Assembly: GCA_049604415.1 (NCBI GenBank)
Contig: JBMYTN010000003.1
Coordinates: 1-64,000, forward strand
Length of the DNA: 64,000 bases
Origin: JBMYTN01 sp049604415
GTDB lineage: Bacteria; Pseudomonadota; Alphaproteobacteria; Rhodospirillales; Rhodospirillaceae
Reading direction: 5' to 3'
Shown piece after piece: positions 23,987 to 33,728 of this stretch. The notes below the pieces were generated by a model. It was not told the DNA's origin, did no database searches, and was given only the letters and a program-made list of their open reading frames with translations. A program made the translations under genes and the position numbers. The number at the start of each line of letters is the position of its first letter. Position 1 is the stretch's first letter.

Positions 23987-26335
23987 ATGGGTGGGGGGAA
24001 CCACAAGACCTGCTCTAACCCCGAGTCGATGGGCCTGTTTCCGGAAGACCCGACGGGCCAACGGGTTCGGGTTCAAACCCTGCTCCCGGTGCCCGGACCC
24101 TATGATTATCGCCTGCCTGCCGAATGGGCAGAGGCGGTTCAGGAAGGCTCCATCCTGTCGGTTCCGGTGGGCGGGCGGCAGCTGCTGGGCGTGGTCCGAA
24201 CGGTGTTTTCAGGCCAAGAGGCGGAGGAGACCGATGCCTCCGATGTCTCTGATGCGACCGCGCCGCCCTGGGATCGCCTGAAACCGATTGAGGCTCTGGC
24301 AGACAGCCCACCCTTGCCCGCTGATATTTTGCCCTTCGTCGATTGGGTGGCCGCTTATACGGTGTCCCTGCCGGGTTCGGTATTGCGCTTGGCCCTGTCT
24401 TGCCCGGCGGCGTTGCGCCCTCCTGCGGGGCGGCCCGGATATCGGTTGGCTGCCGAACCCGACATCGCTGCAGATCCGGGCCTGCGCCTGACCCCGGCAC
24501 GCAGGCGGATCCTGGATGTCTTGGGGGGCCTGGGCGGCGTGGCGCTGGCTGCGGAGGACCTGGCCCGGGAGGCAGGCGTGGGCCGGGAGACGGTGCGTGC
24601 CGCAGCACGGGCCGGACTGCTTGAACCGGTGGTTTTGGCTGGGGAGGAGGGGGCACCCCGCTTCTCCCAAGGGCAGGGAGTGTCGGAACCGCCCGCGTTA
24701 TCGCCGGAGCAAAATGTCGCGGCAGACCAATTGGTGGCCAAAGTCGGAGCCGGTTTTTCCGTCACACTCTTAGAAGGGGTCACCGGGTCGGGCAAAACCG
24801 AGGTTTATCTACAGGCGGTCAGGGCGGCGCTCGCGGATGGGAAGCGCGCTCTGGTGTTGCTGCCTGAAATTGCCTTAAGCGAGGCCATTCTGTCGCGCGT
24901 AACAGGGCAATTGGGGGCATCCGTAGCCCTTTGGCATTCCGGCATGGGCCAAGCCGACCGCCGCCGGACCTGGCGGGCGATTGCCCGGGGCAAAGTCTCC
25001 GTCGTGGTCGGTGCCCGATCCGCCTTGTTCCTCCCCATGGCCGATCTGGGGCTGATTGTGGTCGATGAGGAACATGACGCCGCCTTTAAACAAGACGAGG
25101 GGGTGGCCTATCACGGTCGCGACATGGCGGTGGTGCGGGGGCAGTTGGGAGGGTTTCCGGTATTGTTGGCCTCGGCAACCCCTTCCCTGGAGACCTTGGA
25201 GAATGTCCGGTCCGGTCGCTATGACCGGGTTAGGCTGGCCAGACGCCATGGTGGCGCGCAGCTGCCGGAGATCGCTTTGGTCGATATAACGGAGACCCCG
25301 CCGGATCGCTGGGCCTTGCCCGGGGATGCGGAAGGCCCGGCCCGGCGCATGGGCTGGTTGACCCCGCCGGTGATTGCGGCGGTGGAGCAATGCCTGGCCG
25401 AGGGCGATCAGGCTCTGCTGTTTCTCAATCGGCGGGGGTATGCGCCGCTGACCCTGTGTCGGGTGTGCGGCTATCGCATCCGCTGCCCCTCCTGCACGGC
25501 CTGGCTGGTGGAGCATCGCCGGGTCGGACGGCTGGTCTGTCACCATTGCGGCCATACGGAGCGTTTGCCGCAAAACTGTCCGTCTTGTGGCCATGAGGGC
25601 AGCTTGGCCCCCTGTGGTCCGGGTGTGGAACGTCTGGCCGAAGAAGCCCAGGTTCGGTTTCCGGAAGCGCAGATGGTTGTCGCGGCCTCCGACACCATGG
25701 GGGGACCCAAGGCAGCGGCGGAGGTTGCGGATCGGATCCGCGCCCGGGAGGTGAACCTGATCATCGGCACCCAGGTCATGGCCAAGGGTCATCACTTTGC
25801 GCACCTGACGATGGTGGGTGTCGTGGATGGCGATCTGGGGCTTGCGGGAGGCGATCCCAGGGCGGCTGAACGGACCCATCAATTGCTGCATCAGGTCGCC
25901 GGACGGGCCGGTCGGGCGGAGCGTCCGGGACGGGTTTTGATCCAAACGGCGGATCCTGGAATGCCCGTTATGGAGGCCTTGGCGAGCGGGGACTCGGAGT
26001 CATTTTTTGCCGCTGAGGCGGAAGAAAGGCAGGCATTTTCCTTGCCGCCTTATGGCCGGTTGGCCAGCATTTTGATTTCCGGGCCGAAAGAGGACCAAGT
26101 CGAAGAAACCGCACGGCGCCTAGGTTTATCCGCCCCCAAAGACCCCCGGGTGACCGTCTTGGGACCCTCGCCACCCCCCTTGGCAGTGCGTGCTGGTCGC
26201 CATCGCAGGCGGATTTTGGTGGCCTCTCCCAAGGCCCTCCGCCTGCAGCCGCTTTTGCGTCACTGGTTGGGGTTGGTGCAGCCCCCAAGCAGTGTCACTG
26301 TCCGCGTGGATGTGGACCCGGTGTCCTTTCTATAG
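23987..26335 (+). CDS. priA: Primosomal protein N' (replication restart helicase PriA)
   Basis: 782 residues. An N-terminal DNA 3'-end binding domain is followed by a superfamily 2 helicase: Walker A GVTGSGKTE near residue 266, Walker B VVDEEHD near 360, then ASATPS. The zinc-binding insert between about 484 and 530 has eight paired cysteines (CRVCGYRIRCPSC and CHHCGHTERLPQNCPSCG). Motif V and VI follow (GTQVMAKGHHF and HQVAGRAGRAERPGRV). It reloads DnaB at collapsed forks. AAGGAG stands nine bases before the ATG. It precedes the atp genes by about 230 bases, a conserved link in alphaproteobacteria. Confidence 0.97.
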   Translation: MGGGNHKTCSNPESMGLFPEDPTGQRVRVQTLLPVPGPYDYRLPAEWAEAVQEGSILSVPVGGRQLLGVVRTVFSGQEAEETDASDVSDATAPPWDRLKPIEALADSPPLPADILPFVDWVAAYTVSLPGSVLRLALSCPAALRPPAGRPGYRLAAEPDIAADPGLRLTPARRRILDVLGGLGGVALAAEDLAREAGVGRETVRAAARAGLLEPVVLAGEEGAPRFSQGQGVSEPPALSPEQNVAADQLVAKVGAGFSVTLLEGVTGSGKTEVYLQAVRAALADGKRALVLLPEIALSEAILSRVTGQLGASVALWHSGMGQADRRRTWRAIARGKVSVVVGARSALFLPMADLGLIVVDEEHDAAFKQDEGVAYHGRDMAVVRGQLGGFPVLLASATPSLETLENVRSGRYDRVRLARRHGGAQLPEIALVDITETPPDRWALPGDAEGPARRMGWLTPPVIAAVEQCLAEGDQALLFLNRRGYAPLTLCRVCGYRIRCPSCTAWLVEHRRVGRLVCHHCGHTERLPQNCPSCGHEGSLAPCGPGVERLAEEAQVRFPEAQMVVAASDTMGGPKAAAEVADRIRAREVNLIIGTQVMAKGHHFAHLTMVGVVDGDLGLAGGDPRAAERTHQLLHQVAGRAGRAERPGRVLIQTADPGMPVMEALASGDSESFFAAEAEERQAFSLPPYGRLASILISGPKEDQVEETARRLGLSAPKDPRVTVLGPSPPPLAVRAGRHRRRILVASPKALRLQPLLRHWLGLVQPPSSVTVRVDVDPVSFL

Positions 26336-26562
26336 CTGCGGTTGGGTCGGGTTCTGAGCCGGATCAGACGGGGCGAGAAATCTTGTCATCTTCAACCAAA
26401 TGAGGGGCGGAGACGCAGTTGCATGGCGGTGCGCCCTGTGCTAGGTAAGCTTCGCGCTTGGGGGAAATAGAGCCGTTAGGGGGGCAATATCCCAAGTGTT
26501 CCAACAAGTTGCGTTCCGAAGGGACGCATATTGAAGAACATCTTCTTTGGGGCTTTTCGCAC

Positions 26563-27123
26563 GTGTCTTCCGATATGGCAGGACAGTCGGGGCTAGCAGA
26601 CCGCTACGCTTCGGCGCTCTACGAGTTGGCGGACGAAGGCGGCGTCTTGGACGCTGTCGCGACCGACCTTCGAACCCTTAAGGTCATGATCGACGATAGC
26701 GCCGATCTGCGCCGGGCCTTGTCCAGCCCGGTCATTGGCCGCGAGGAGCAGGGAAAAGCCCTGGCCGCGTTAGCAGCAAAAGCTGAGTTCGCACCGCTGA
26801 CCACCCGCTTTGTCGGAATGGTGGCCGCGAACCGACGCATCTTTGCGCTGCCCGGCATGATCAAGTCCTTCCTGACCATCCTGGCTGCGCGCCGGGGCGA
26901 ACAGTCGGCCGAGGTGATTTCCGCCTCTCCGCTGACCGATGCCCAACGCTCGGCACTTGGGGCGGCTCTGAAGAAAGCCATGGGCAACGACGTCTCGATC
27001 GAAGAAACGGTGGACCCGACCCTGATGGGCGGCATGGTCGTTACTGTCGGATCGCGAATGGTCGATAGCTCTCTGCGAACCAAATTGAAACGGTTGCAAC
27101 TCGCCATGAAAGGGGTTGGGTGA
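26563..27123 (+). CDS. atpH: ATP synthase F1 delta subunit
   Basis: 186 residues. The GTG start at 26563 is preferred because the resulting N-terminus, MSSDMAGQSGLADRYASALYEL, fits the family; the longer frame from 26458 has no support. GLADRYASALYELA is the N-terminal signature, and the C-terminal GGMVVTVGSRMVDSSLRTKL is the OSCP domain signature. It links the F1 head to the peripheral stalk. First gene of atpHAGDC; its TGA overlaps the atpA ATG. Confidence 0.96.
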   Translation: MSSDMAGQSGLADRYASALYELADEGGVLDAVATDLRTLKVMIDDSADLRRALSSPVIGREEQGKALAALAAKAEFAPLTTRFVGMVAANRRIFALPGMIKSFLTILAARRGEQSAEVISASPLTDAQRSALGAALKKAMGNDVSIEETVDPTLMGGMVVTVGSRMVDSSLRTKLKRLQLAMKGVG

Positions 27124-28655
27124 TGGAAATCCGCGCCGCGGAAATTTCCGCGATCCTGAAGGAACAGATCGCCAATTTCGGAACTGAGGCCGAATCCGCC
27201 GAAGTGGGTAAGGTTCTCGCGGTCGGTGACGGTATCGCCCGCGTACACGGGCTGGATCGCGTCCAGGCCGGCGAAATGGTCGAGTTTTCCAACGGTGTTA
27301 AGGGCATGGCCCTCAACCTGGAAAGCGACAATGTCGGTGTCGTGATCTTTGGTCCGGACACGGACATTAAAGAAGGCGACGTCGTGAAGCGGACCCAGTC
27401 CATTGTGGACGTGCCCGCTGGCAAGGGGCTGCTGGGTCGTGTGGTTGACGGTCTGGGTAACCCGATCGATGGCAAGGGCGAACTGACCGACGTTGCGCTG
27501 ACGCGGGCCGAAGTCAAGGCCCCGGGCATCATCCCCCGGAAGTCAGTGCACGAGCCGGTGCAAACCGGTCTGAAGGCCATCGACAGCCTGATCCCGATTG
27601 GTCGCGGTCAGCGCGAACTGGTCATTGGGGACCGCCAGACCGGCAAGACCGCCGTGATCCTGGACACCATCCTGAACCAGAAGTCGGTCAACGACAAAGC
27701 CACCAATGACAGCGAGAAGCTGTTCTGCGTCTATGTGGCGGTTGGTCAGAAGCGCTCCACGGTCGCCCAGGTGGTGCGGACCTTGGAAGAGCGCGGTGCC
27801 ATGGACTACACCGTGGTGGTTGCTGCCACGGCGTCCGAACCGGCCCCGCTGCAATTCATCGCGCCCTATACCGGCTGTACCATCGGTGAATTCTTCCGCG
27901 ACAATGGCATGCATGCGGTCATCTTCTATGATGATCTGTCCAAGCAGGCCGTCGCCTATCGTCAGATGTCCTTGCTGCTGCGTCGTCCGCCGGGCCGTGA
28001 AGCCTATCCGGGTGACGTGTTCTACCTGCACAGCCGTCTGCTGGAACGGGCCGCCAAGCTCAATGATGACAATGGCGCCGGGTCCCTGACCGCCCTGCCG
28101 GTGATTGAAACCCAAGCCAACGACGTGTCCGCTTACATTCCGACCAACGTGATCTCGATCACCGACGGTCAGATCTTTCTGGAAACGGACTTGTTCTTTA
28201 AGGGTATCCGTCCTGCGGTGAACGTCGGTCTGTCCGTGTCTCGTGTGGGATCCTCGGCACAGATCAAGGCGATGAAGCAGGTGGCGGGCACCATCAAGCT
28301 GGAACTGGCTCAGTATCGCGAAATGGCGGCCTTCGCCCAGTTCGCTTCTGACCTGGATCCGGCAACCCAAAAGCTGCTGAACCGTGGCTCTCGTCTGACC
28401 GAGTTGCTCAAGCAAGCCCAATACTCTCCGCTGGCGGTGGAAGAGCAAGTCGTGGTGATCTTCGCAGGCACCAATGGCTATCTCGATAAGCTGCCGCTGA
28501 CGGATGTGGGTCGTTTTGAGAGCTCCTTGCTCGACGACATGCGGTCCTCTGGCGCCGATATCCTCGACGGCATCCGCACCGGCAAGGTGCTGACCGACGA
28601 GATCAAGGAAAAGCTGACCAGCTTCCTTGACGATTTCGCCAAAAAGTTCGCCTAA
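27123..28655 (+). CDS. atpA: ATP synthase F1 alpha subunit
   Basis: 510 residues. The ATG at 27123 overlaps the atpH stop as TGATG; a GTG three bases earlier is less likely. Walker A GDRQTGKT lies near residue 169 and the catalytic arginine region (ALPVIETQANDVSAYIPTNVISITDGQ) follows. MEIRAAEISAILKEQI is the typical N-terminus. It forms the non-catalytic nucleotide sites and the arginine finger of F1. Confidence 0.98.
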   Translation: MEIRAAEISAILKEQIANFGTEAESAEVGKVLAVGDGIARVHGLDRVQAGEMVEFSNGVKGMALNLESDNVGVVIFGPDTDIKEGDVVKRTQSIVDVPAGKGLLGRVVDGLGNPIDGKGELTDVALTRAEVKAPGIIPRKSVHEPVQTGLKAIDSLIPIGRGQRELVIGDRQTGKTAVILDTILNQKSVNDKATNDSEKLFCVYVAVGQKRSTVAQVVRTLEERGAMDYTVVVAATASEPAPLQFIAPYTGCTIGEFFRDNGMHAVIFYDDLSKQAVAYRQMSLLLRRPPGREAYPGDVFYLHSRLLERAAKLNDDNGAGSLTALPVIETQANDVSAYIPTNVISITDGQIFLETDLFFKGIRPAVNVGLSVSRVGSSAQIKAMKQVAGTIKLELAQYREMAAFAQFASDLDPATQKLLNRGSRLTELLKQAQYSPLAVEEQVVVIFAGTNGYLDKLPLTDVGRFESSLLDDMRSSGADILDGIRTGKVLTDEIKEKLTSFLDDFAKKFA

Positions 28656-28858
28656 GTCCACGGGGGTGTGGGCTGTGAGGGAGGTCCGCGAGGATCTCCC
28701 TTCAGCGAACCAAGCGTAAACGTTTTCGCGCGCGGCTGTTCGGGGGTCGAACCAAGCGCGAGGAAACGGAAAACCAAAGGGGAGAATGGGGTGTCCTCTA
28801 GCCCACTGGGCTCAAGACGCTCCCGGACCCCCGGATAAATGAACGGGTAGTCCAAACG

Positions 28859-29749
28859 ATGGCCAATTTGAAGGAACTCCGGGTCCGGATCGGTTCGGTC
28901 AAATCGACCCAGAAGATTACCTCGGCCATGAAAATGGTCGCGGCATCCCGTCTGCGCCGAGCTCAGGAAACCGCCGAAGCGGCGCGTCCGTTCTCGGAGC
29001 GGATGGAACGGATGCTCGGCAATGTGGCCGCCTCTGTGGGTGGACAAGCTGGCGCGCCCCGTCTTCTGGCAGGCACCGGCAGTGATGAAGTTCAGCTGTT
29101 GGTGGTGATGACCGCGAACCGGGGCCTGTGCGGCGGCTTTAACTCGTCGATCATCAAGGCCGCGCGCACCATGGCGTTGGAGCTCAAAGCCTCGGGCAAG
29201 ATCGTGAAGATCCTGTGCGTCGGCAAAAAGGGCCGCGATGGTCTGAAAGCTGAATTTTCCAAGGAAATCGTCGAGCTTTATGACGAGTTCGGCAGCAAAG
29301 GCCCGGTTTATGGCGATGCCGAAGCCGTGGGCAAGCGGATCCTGGAAATGTTCGAGGCGGGCGAGTTTGACGTCTGCACCTTGATCTACAACAAGTTCCA
29401 ATCCGCCATCAGCCAGATCGTGACCCGGCAACAGCTGGTTCCCTTTGCGCCGCCGGAAGCGGCCAATGAGAACGAGCCCGCCGCCGGTCCGACGGCAAGC
29501 TATGAATATGAACCCGACGAGGAAGGCATCCTGAAAGAGCTGCTGCCGACCAATGTCACGGTTCAAGTCTATGGCTCCATGCTGGAAAGCTTCGCCTCTG
29601 AACAGGGCGCGCGGATGACCGCCATGGACAATGCCACCCGGAATGCCGGGGACATGATCAAGAAGTTGACCTTGACCTACAACCGTACCCGCCAAGCCCA
29701 AATCACCAAGGAGCTGATCGAAATCATCTCCGGGGCGGAGGCGCTTTAG
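28859..29749 (+). CDS. atpG: ATP synthase F1 gamma subunit
   Basis: 296 residues. The N-terminal KELRVRIGSVKSTQKITSAMKMVAA and C-terminal MDNATRNAGDMIKKLTLTYNRTRQAQITKEL helices are the coiled-coil rotor shaft and are the strongest signature of the subunit. LVVMTANRGLCGGFN is also conserved. It follows atpA after about 200 bases; no separate promoter is visible in that gap. Confidence 0.98.
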   Translation: MANLKELRVRIGSVKSTQKITSAMKMVAASRLRRAQETAEAARPFSERMERMLGNVAASVGGQAGAPRLLAGTGSDEVQLLVVMTANRGLCGGFNSSIIKAARTMALELKASGKIVKILCVGKKGRDGLKAEFSKEIVELYDEFGSKGPVYGDAEAVGKRILEMFEAGEFDVCTLIYNKFQSAISQIVTRQQLVPFAPPEAANENEPAAGPTASYEYEPDEEGILKELLPTNVTVQVYGSMLESFASEQGARMTAMDNATRNAGDMIKKLTLTYNRTRQAQITKELIEIISGAEAL

Positions 29750-29941
29750 GGTCGGCCCGTCGGGCAAGGATTAAGGGGATCTTCCATCCGGGGGACCCGA
29801 TGGGCCAGGACAACAGTCCGGTTCGGCGGGGGACCAAAGGAAGAGATGCAAAGAACCGGTCCTTCGGGGACCACTTACGTGAAACTGGGGTCCCTGGCGT
29901 AACAAAGGGACCGAACGATCGGGAAGTCAGGAGCACTATCC

Positions 29942-31363
29942 ATGGCGAACAATGTCGGAACCATCACCCAGGTCATGGGCGCTGTTGTGGACGTGAAGTT
30001 CGACGGCGATCTGCCGCCGATCCTCTCTGCGCTGGAATGTGACAACAACGGCAACCGCTTGGTCCTGGAAGTGGCGCAGCATTTGGGTGAAAACACCGTG
30101 CGCTCCATTGCCATGGATTCCACGGACGGTCTGGTGCGGGGCAACACTGTCTCTGCCACCGGCGAGCCGATCAAAGTGCCGGTTGGTCCGGAAGTGCTGG
30201 GTCGCATCATGAACGTCATCGGCGAGCCGGTGGACGAGCGCGGCGATGTTGGCGCCAAGATGACCTATCCGATTCACAAGGCGGCGCCGGAATTTGCCGA
30301 ACAGTCCACAGACACCGAAATCCTGTCCACCGGCATTAAGGTGATCGACTTGCTCGCCCCTTACACCAAGGGCGGTAAGGTCGGTCTGTTCGGTGGTGCC
30401 GGTGTGGGCAAGACCGTGTTGATCATGGAGCTGATCAACAACGTCGCCAAAGGCCACGGTGGTTACTCGGTTTTCGCCGGTGTGGGGGAACGGACCCGGG
30501 AAGGGAACGATCTCTACCACGAAATGATTGAATCCGGCGTTATCGACCTGGAAGGCGGCAACTCCAAGGCCGCTCTGGTTTATGGTCAGATGAATGAGCC
30601 GCCGGGTGCCCGTGCCCGTGTCGCCCTGTCCGGTCTGGCTCAAGCGGAATATTTCCGCGATGAAGAAGGCCAGGACGTGCTGTTCTTCGTCGATAACATC
30701 TTCCGCTTCACCCAGGCCGGTTCTGAAGTGTCCGCCCTGCTGGGTCGTATCCCCTCTGCGGTGGGGTATCAGCCGACCCTGGCCACCGACATGGGTGCCC
30801 TGCAGGAACGGATCACCTCGACCAAGAAGGGCTCGATCACCTCGGTGCAAGCCATTTACGTGCCTGCCGATGACTTGACTGACCCGGCCCCGGCCACCTC
30901 CTTCGCCCACTTGGACGCCACCACGGTGTTGAACCGTGCGATCGCCGAGTTGGGGATTTACCCGGCGGTGGATCCGCTGGACTCCACTTCCCGCGCCCTG
31001 GACCCGAATGTGGTCGGCAATGAGCACTACACCATTGCCCGTGAAGTGCAGCGGGTGCTGCAGACCTACAAGTCTCTGCAAGACATCATCGCCATTCTGG
31101 GCATGGACGAACTGTCCGAAGAAGACCGTCTGGTGGTCGCCCGGGCCCGGAAGATCCAACGCTTCCTGTCCCAGCCGTTCCACGTGGCCGAAGTCTTCAC
31201 CGGTTCCCCGGGCAAGCTCGTGTCCCTGGAAGACACCATAAAAGGCTTCAAGGGCCTGGTCGAAGGCGAATACGACCACATGCCCGAACAAGCGTTCTAC
31301 ATGGTCGGGAACATGGACGAGGCCATCGAAAAGGCCAAGAAGCTGGCTGCCGACGCCGCGTAA
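29942..31363 (+). CDS. atpD: ATP synthase F1 beta subunit
   Basis: 473 residues. Walker A GGAGVGKTV is near residue 151, the catalytic glutamate in GERTREGNDLYHEM, Walker B VLFFVDNIFRFTQAGSEVSALLGR, and the DELSEEDRLVV element interacts with gamma. This is the catalytic subunit. The 192-base gap after atpG is GC-rich and without a clear gene. Confidence 0.98.
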   Translation: MANNVGTITQVMGAVVDVKFDGDLPPILSALECDNNGNRLVLEVAQHLGENTVRSIAMDSTDGLVRGNTVSATGEPIKVPVGPEVLGRIMNVIGEPVDERGDVGAKMTYPIHKAAPEFAEQSTDTEILSTGIKVIDLLAPYTKGGKVGLFGGAGVGKTVLIMELINNVAKGHGGYSVFAGVGERTREGNDLYHEMIESGVIDLEGGNSKAALVYGQMNEPPGARARVALSGLAQAEYFRDEEGQDVLFFVDNIFRFTQAGSEVSALLGRIPSAVGYQPTLATDMGALQERITSTKKGSITSVQAIYVPADDLTDPAPATSFAHLDATTVLNRAIAELGIYPAVDPLDSTSRALDPNVVGNEHYTIAREVQRVLQTYKSLQDIIAILGMDELSEEDRLVVARARKIQRFLSQPFHVAEVFTGSPGKLVSLEDTIKGFKGLVEGEYDHMPEQAFYMVGNMDEAIEKAKKLAADAA

Positions 31364-31496
31364 TCATCGCGTGGTTGGGGGCGGGCCGACCGCCCCCAAA
31401 CCGATGCCCGCTTCGGGTAGACTTATGTGATGGGGGTTTTTTCCGCAGCGCTCTGGGGGCGCAGCTTGGAAAAACGCACTGGAAGGAATTGGGCCG

Positions 31497-31907
31497 ATGG
31501 CCGAAACCACGGAATTCGAACTGGTCTCACCGGAAAAGCTGCTGGTCTCTGAACCGGTGGAAATGGTTGTGGTTCCCGGGACCGAGGGTGATTTCGGTGC
31601 TCTGCCGCAGCATGCGCCCATGCTGTCCACCCTGCGCCCTGGCGTGATCTCAATCTACAAAGACGGCGCGGTGGTCAAGACCATCTTCGTTGCCGGGGGC
31701 TTCGCGGAAGTCACCGAAACCCGCTGCACGGTTTTGGCCGAAGAAGCGGTGGATCTGGCCAATGAGAGCGTTGATGCCATTAAGGCCCGGATCCAGACCG
31801 CCGATGATCTGCTGAAGGAAGCCGATACGGCAGCAGACAAGGCTGAAGCGGAAAAGAAAATGGCCACCGCCCAGGCAATGTTGGAAGCCAAGGAAGCGGC
31901 AGCCTAA
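31497..31907 (+). CDS. atpC: ATP synthase F1 epsilon subunit
   Basis: 136 residues. The beta-sandwich signatures ELVSPEKLLVSEPVEMVVVPGTEGDFGALPQHAPML and a C-terminal helical hairpin rich in A, E and K identify the subunit, which couples rotation and can inhibit ATP hydrolysis. GGAAGGA precedes the ATG at 31497. Last gene of the operon; a terminator starts about 35 bases after the stop. Confidence 0.96.
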   Translation: MAETTEFELVSPEKLLVSEPVEMVVVPGTEGDFGALPQHAPMLSTLRPGVISIYKDGAVVKTIFVAGGFAEVTETRCTVLAEEAVDLANESVDAIKARIQTADDLLKEADTAADKAEAEKKMATAQAMLEAKEAAA

Positions 31908-31941
31908 AGCGCCTCTGTAAAGTCCAAGACACAGGTCATTA

Positions 31942-31974
31942 ACGTCGTCCCGACAGTGGGACGGCGTTTTTTTT
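31942..31974 (+). terminator. Terminator of the atp operon
   Basis: ACGTCGTCCC and GGGACGGCGT form a 10-base stem with one wobble pair and a 6-base loop, followed by eight T residues. The T-tract overlaps the stop codon of the convergent glutathione transferase gene. Confidence 0.92.
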
Positions 31975-32656
31975 ATACTTCGTCTGTACCCGGTGCGCCG
32001 ATGGTTCCTTTGGATACGCCATCCTCTATCAAATCATCATCGATCTGTAGCGCACGCTGAAAGGCCGGGCGCTGCCCACAACGCGCCACATAGCTGGTGA
32101 AGAGCGGGCGTTCGGGAAGCCAATCAAATTGCAGTCCCCACCGGATCTGCGAACCGACATAGACATCGGCGGCGGTGAACTGGTGTGACCCACCAATCCA
32201 GGGACCCGCAGACGGATCCGAAGGCAGCGCGGTTTCCAGGGCGGCAATCATGGTCGCCACATCAAAATAGCCAACCATGCGCTTATGGATGCCTTCCGGA
32301 TTGACGCCCATGCTCAGATCACAAATGGCGCTTTCCACCGGACCGGCGACAAAGAACAGCCAGCGGTAATAGGCCGCCCGGTCCTGGAGCGCCGGTGCCA
32401 AACCAGCTTCCGGGAAGGCATCGGCCAAATAGGCGCAAATGGCAGCGGATTCCGTAATCACCCTCTCTCCATGGGTGACGGTGGGCACTTTCCCCAACGG
32501 ATTGAGTTTCAGGAACGCATCCGCCTTCATGTCCGTTTCATAGGACAGGATCCGGGTTTCGTAGAGCTGGCCCACTTCCTCGAGCATCCACCGGGCAATG
32601 CGACCCCGAGACAAAGGGTGGGTGTACAAGACCAGGGCCGGATCCATTTTGGTCAT
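31973..32656 (-). CDS. Glutathione S-transferase family protein
   Basis: 227 residues from the ATG at 32656, which has TTGGAG upstream; a start four residues earlier exists. The thioredoxin-fold N-terminal domain shows LYTHPLSRGRIARWMLEE, LNPLGKVPTVTHGERVITESAAICAYL (cis-Pro and the glutathione-binding E-S), followed by an all-helical C-terminal domain with QFTAADVYVGSQ. The catalytic position is probably the Ser of PLSRGR. It probably conjugates glutathione or reduces peroxides; the substrate is unknown. It converges with atpC. Confidence 0.92.
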   Translation of the reverse strand: MTKMDPALVLYTHPLSRGRIARWMLEEVGQLYETRILSYETDMKADAFLKLNPLGKVPTVTHGERVITESAAICAYLADAFPEAGLAPALQDRAAYYRWLFFVAGPVESAICDLSMGVNPEGIHKRMVGYFDVATMIAALETALPSDPSAGPWIGGSHQFTAADVYVGSQIRWGLQFDWLPERPLFTSYVARCGQRPAFQRALQIDDDLIEDGVSKGTIGAPGTDEV

Positions 32657-32888
32657 CAAGCGCTCCAAAGAACTAAGAATTTACAGATGAATGTTATGTG
32701 GGCGTTTTCGCGCTTTTTTTGGCCCCAAAGTCCCAAAAAGTGAGCCAAAAAAAGACTGTTATCGTAAACTCTTTGGTGTTTGTGTGCGCTGCACCCATTA
32801 TATCCAGGGTAGGGGTTGGTGGGAAAGGCAGCAGGACTTTGCCTGTTTTTTCGGGGCGCAATCTGACAGATCGGACAAAGGTACGTTT

Positions 32889-33728
32889 ATGGCCGTGTGG
32901 GACTTATCCGACATTCCATGGGATCAGTTTGACCCAACCAAAGTTGACCCGGACAGCCTGAAAATCGCCAAAGCCGCCGCTCTGACGGAAAGCAATGGGC
33001 TGCTTTATGGTGAGCATTTGGCGGTTTTGTTCCGCGATGATCCGTATTTCCTGACCCTGGTCGGCGATTGGGGGGCGGAGGAAGAGCAGCATGGTATGGC
33101 CCTGGGTCGTTGGGCTCAGATGGCCGATCCCAGCTTCGATTTTGCCGATGCTTTGTCCCGGTTTCGGGCCGGATATGAGATCCCTAGTTTGGGCGAGACT
33201 TCTGTGCGCGGCTCCCTGGTTGGCGAAATGGTGGCGCGCTGCATCGTCGAAAGCGGCACCAGCTCGCTGTATTCCGCCTTACGCGATCACAGCGAAGAAC
33301 CAGTGTTCAAAGCCATTTGCGGCAAAATCGCCGCCGATGAGTTCCGGCATTACAAGCTGTTCCTGACCACCCTTGAGCGCCTGTTGCAGGATCAGCAGGT
33401 TGGCGCAGTGCGGCGGATCCTAATTGCTTTGGGGCGGGTGCGGGAAAGCGAAGATGACGAGCTGTCCTACGCCTTCCATGTGGCCAATGACGCCCCGGAT
33501 CTGCCCTATCAGCGCAAGATTTGCGCAACGGCCTATTCCGGCATTGCCTATGCGCTCTATCGACCGGAACATGCCAAGCGCGCCACTCGGATGATGGTCA
33601 AGGCTGTGGGATTGGATCCGCAAGGCAAACTGGCAGCGGTTCTGGGCGAGGGGATTTGGCGCTTTGTTTCCCGCAAGGCCGCCCAACATCGCCGGGCCAC
33701 GCAGGAGCAGAGTTCCATCGCCGCTTAG
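32889..33728 (+). CDS. Ferritin-like di-iron protein (acyl-ACP desaturase-like)
   Basis: 279 residues from the ATG at 32889, preceded by AAAGG. Helical throughout. Two motifs that can build a carboxylate-bridged di-iron site are visible: EEEQHG near residue 65 and ADEFRH near 150, together with the GEMVARCIVE segment. This is the pattern of the ferritin-like superfamily and resembles plant-type acyl-ACP desaturases in spacing. A role as an oxidase, desaturase or iron-dependent oxygenase is plausible; the substrate is unknown. It ends overlapping the rppH stop by four bases on the opposite strand. Confidence 0.8.
   Translation: MAVWDLSDIPWDQFDPTKVDPDSLKIAKAAALTESNGLLYGEHLAVLFRDDPYFLTLVGDWGAEEEQHGMALGRWAQMADPSFDFADALSRFRAGYEIPSLGETSVRGSLVGEMVARCIVESGTSSLYSALRDHSEEPVFKAICGKIAADEFRHYKLFLTTLERLLQDQQVGAVRRILIALGRVRESEDDELSYAFHVANDAPDLPYQRKICATAYSGIAYALYRPEHAKRATRMMVKAVGLDPQGKLAAVLGEGIWRFVSRKAAQHRRATQEQSSIAA

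Noticed and set aside
28656..28858. Possible extra gene between atpA and atpG
   Set aside because: The only frames are antisense or short, and none has a start with a ribosome binding site.
29936..31291. 451-residue minus-strand open frame over atpD
   Set aside because: Shadow of the catalytic ATPase gene; no domain or ribosome binding site.
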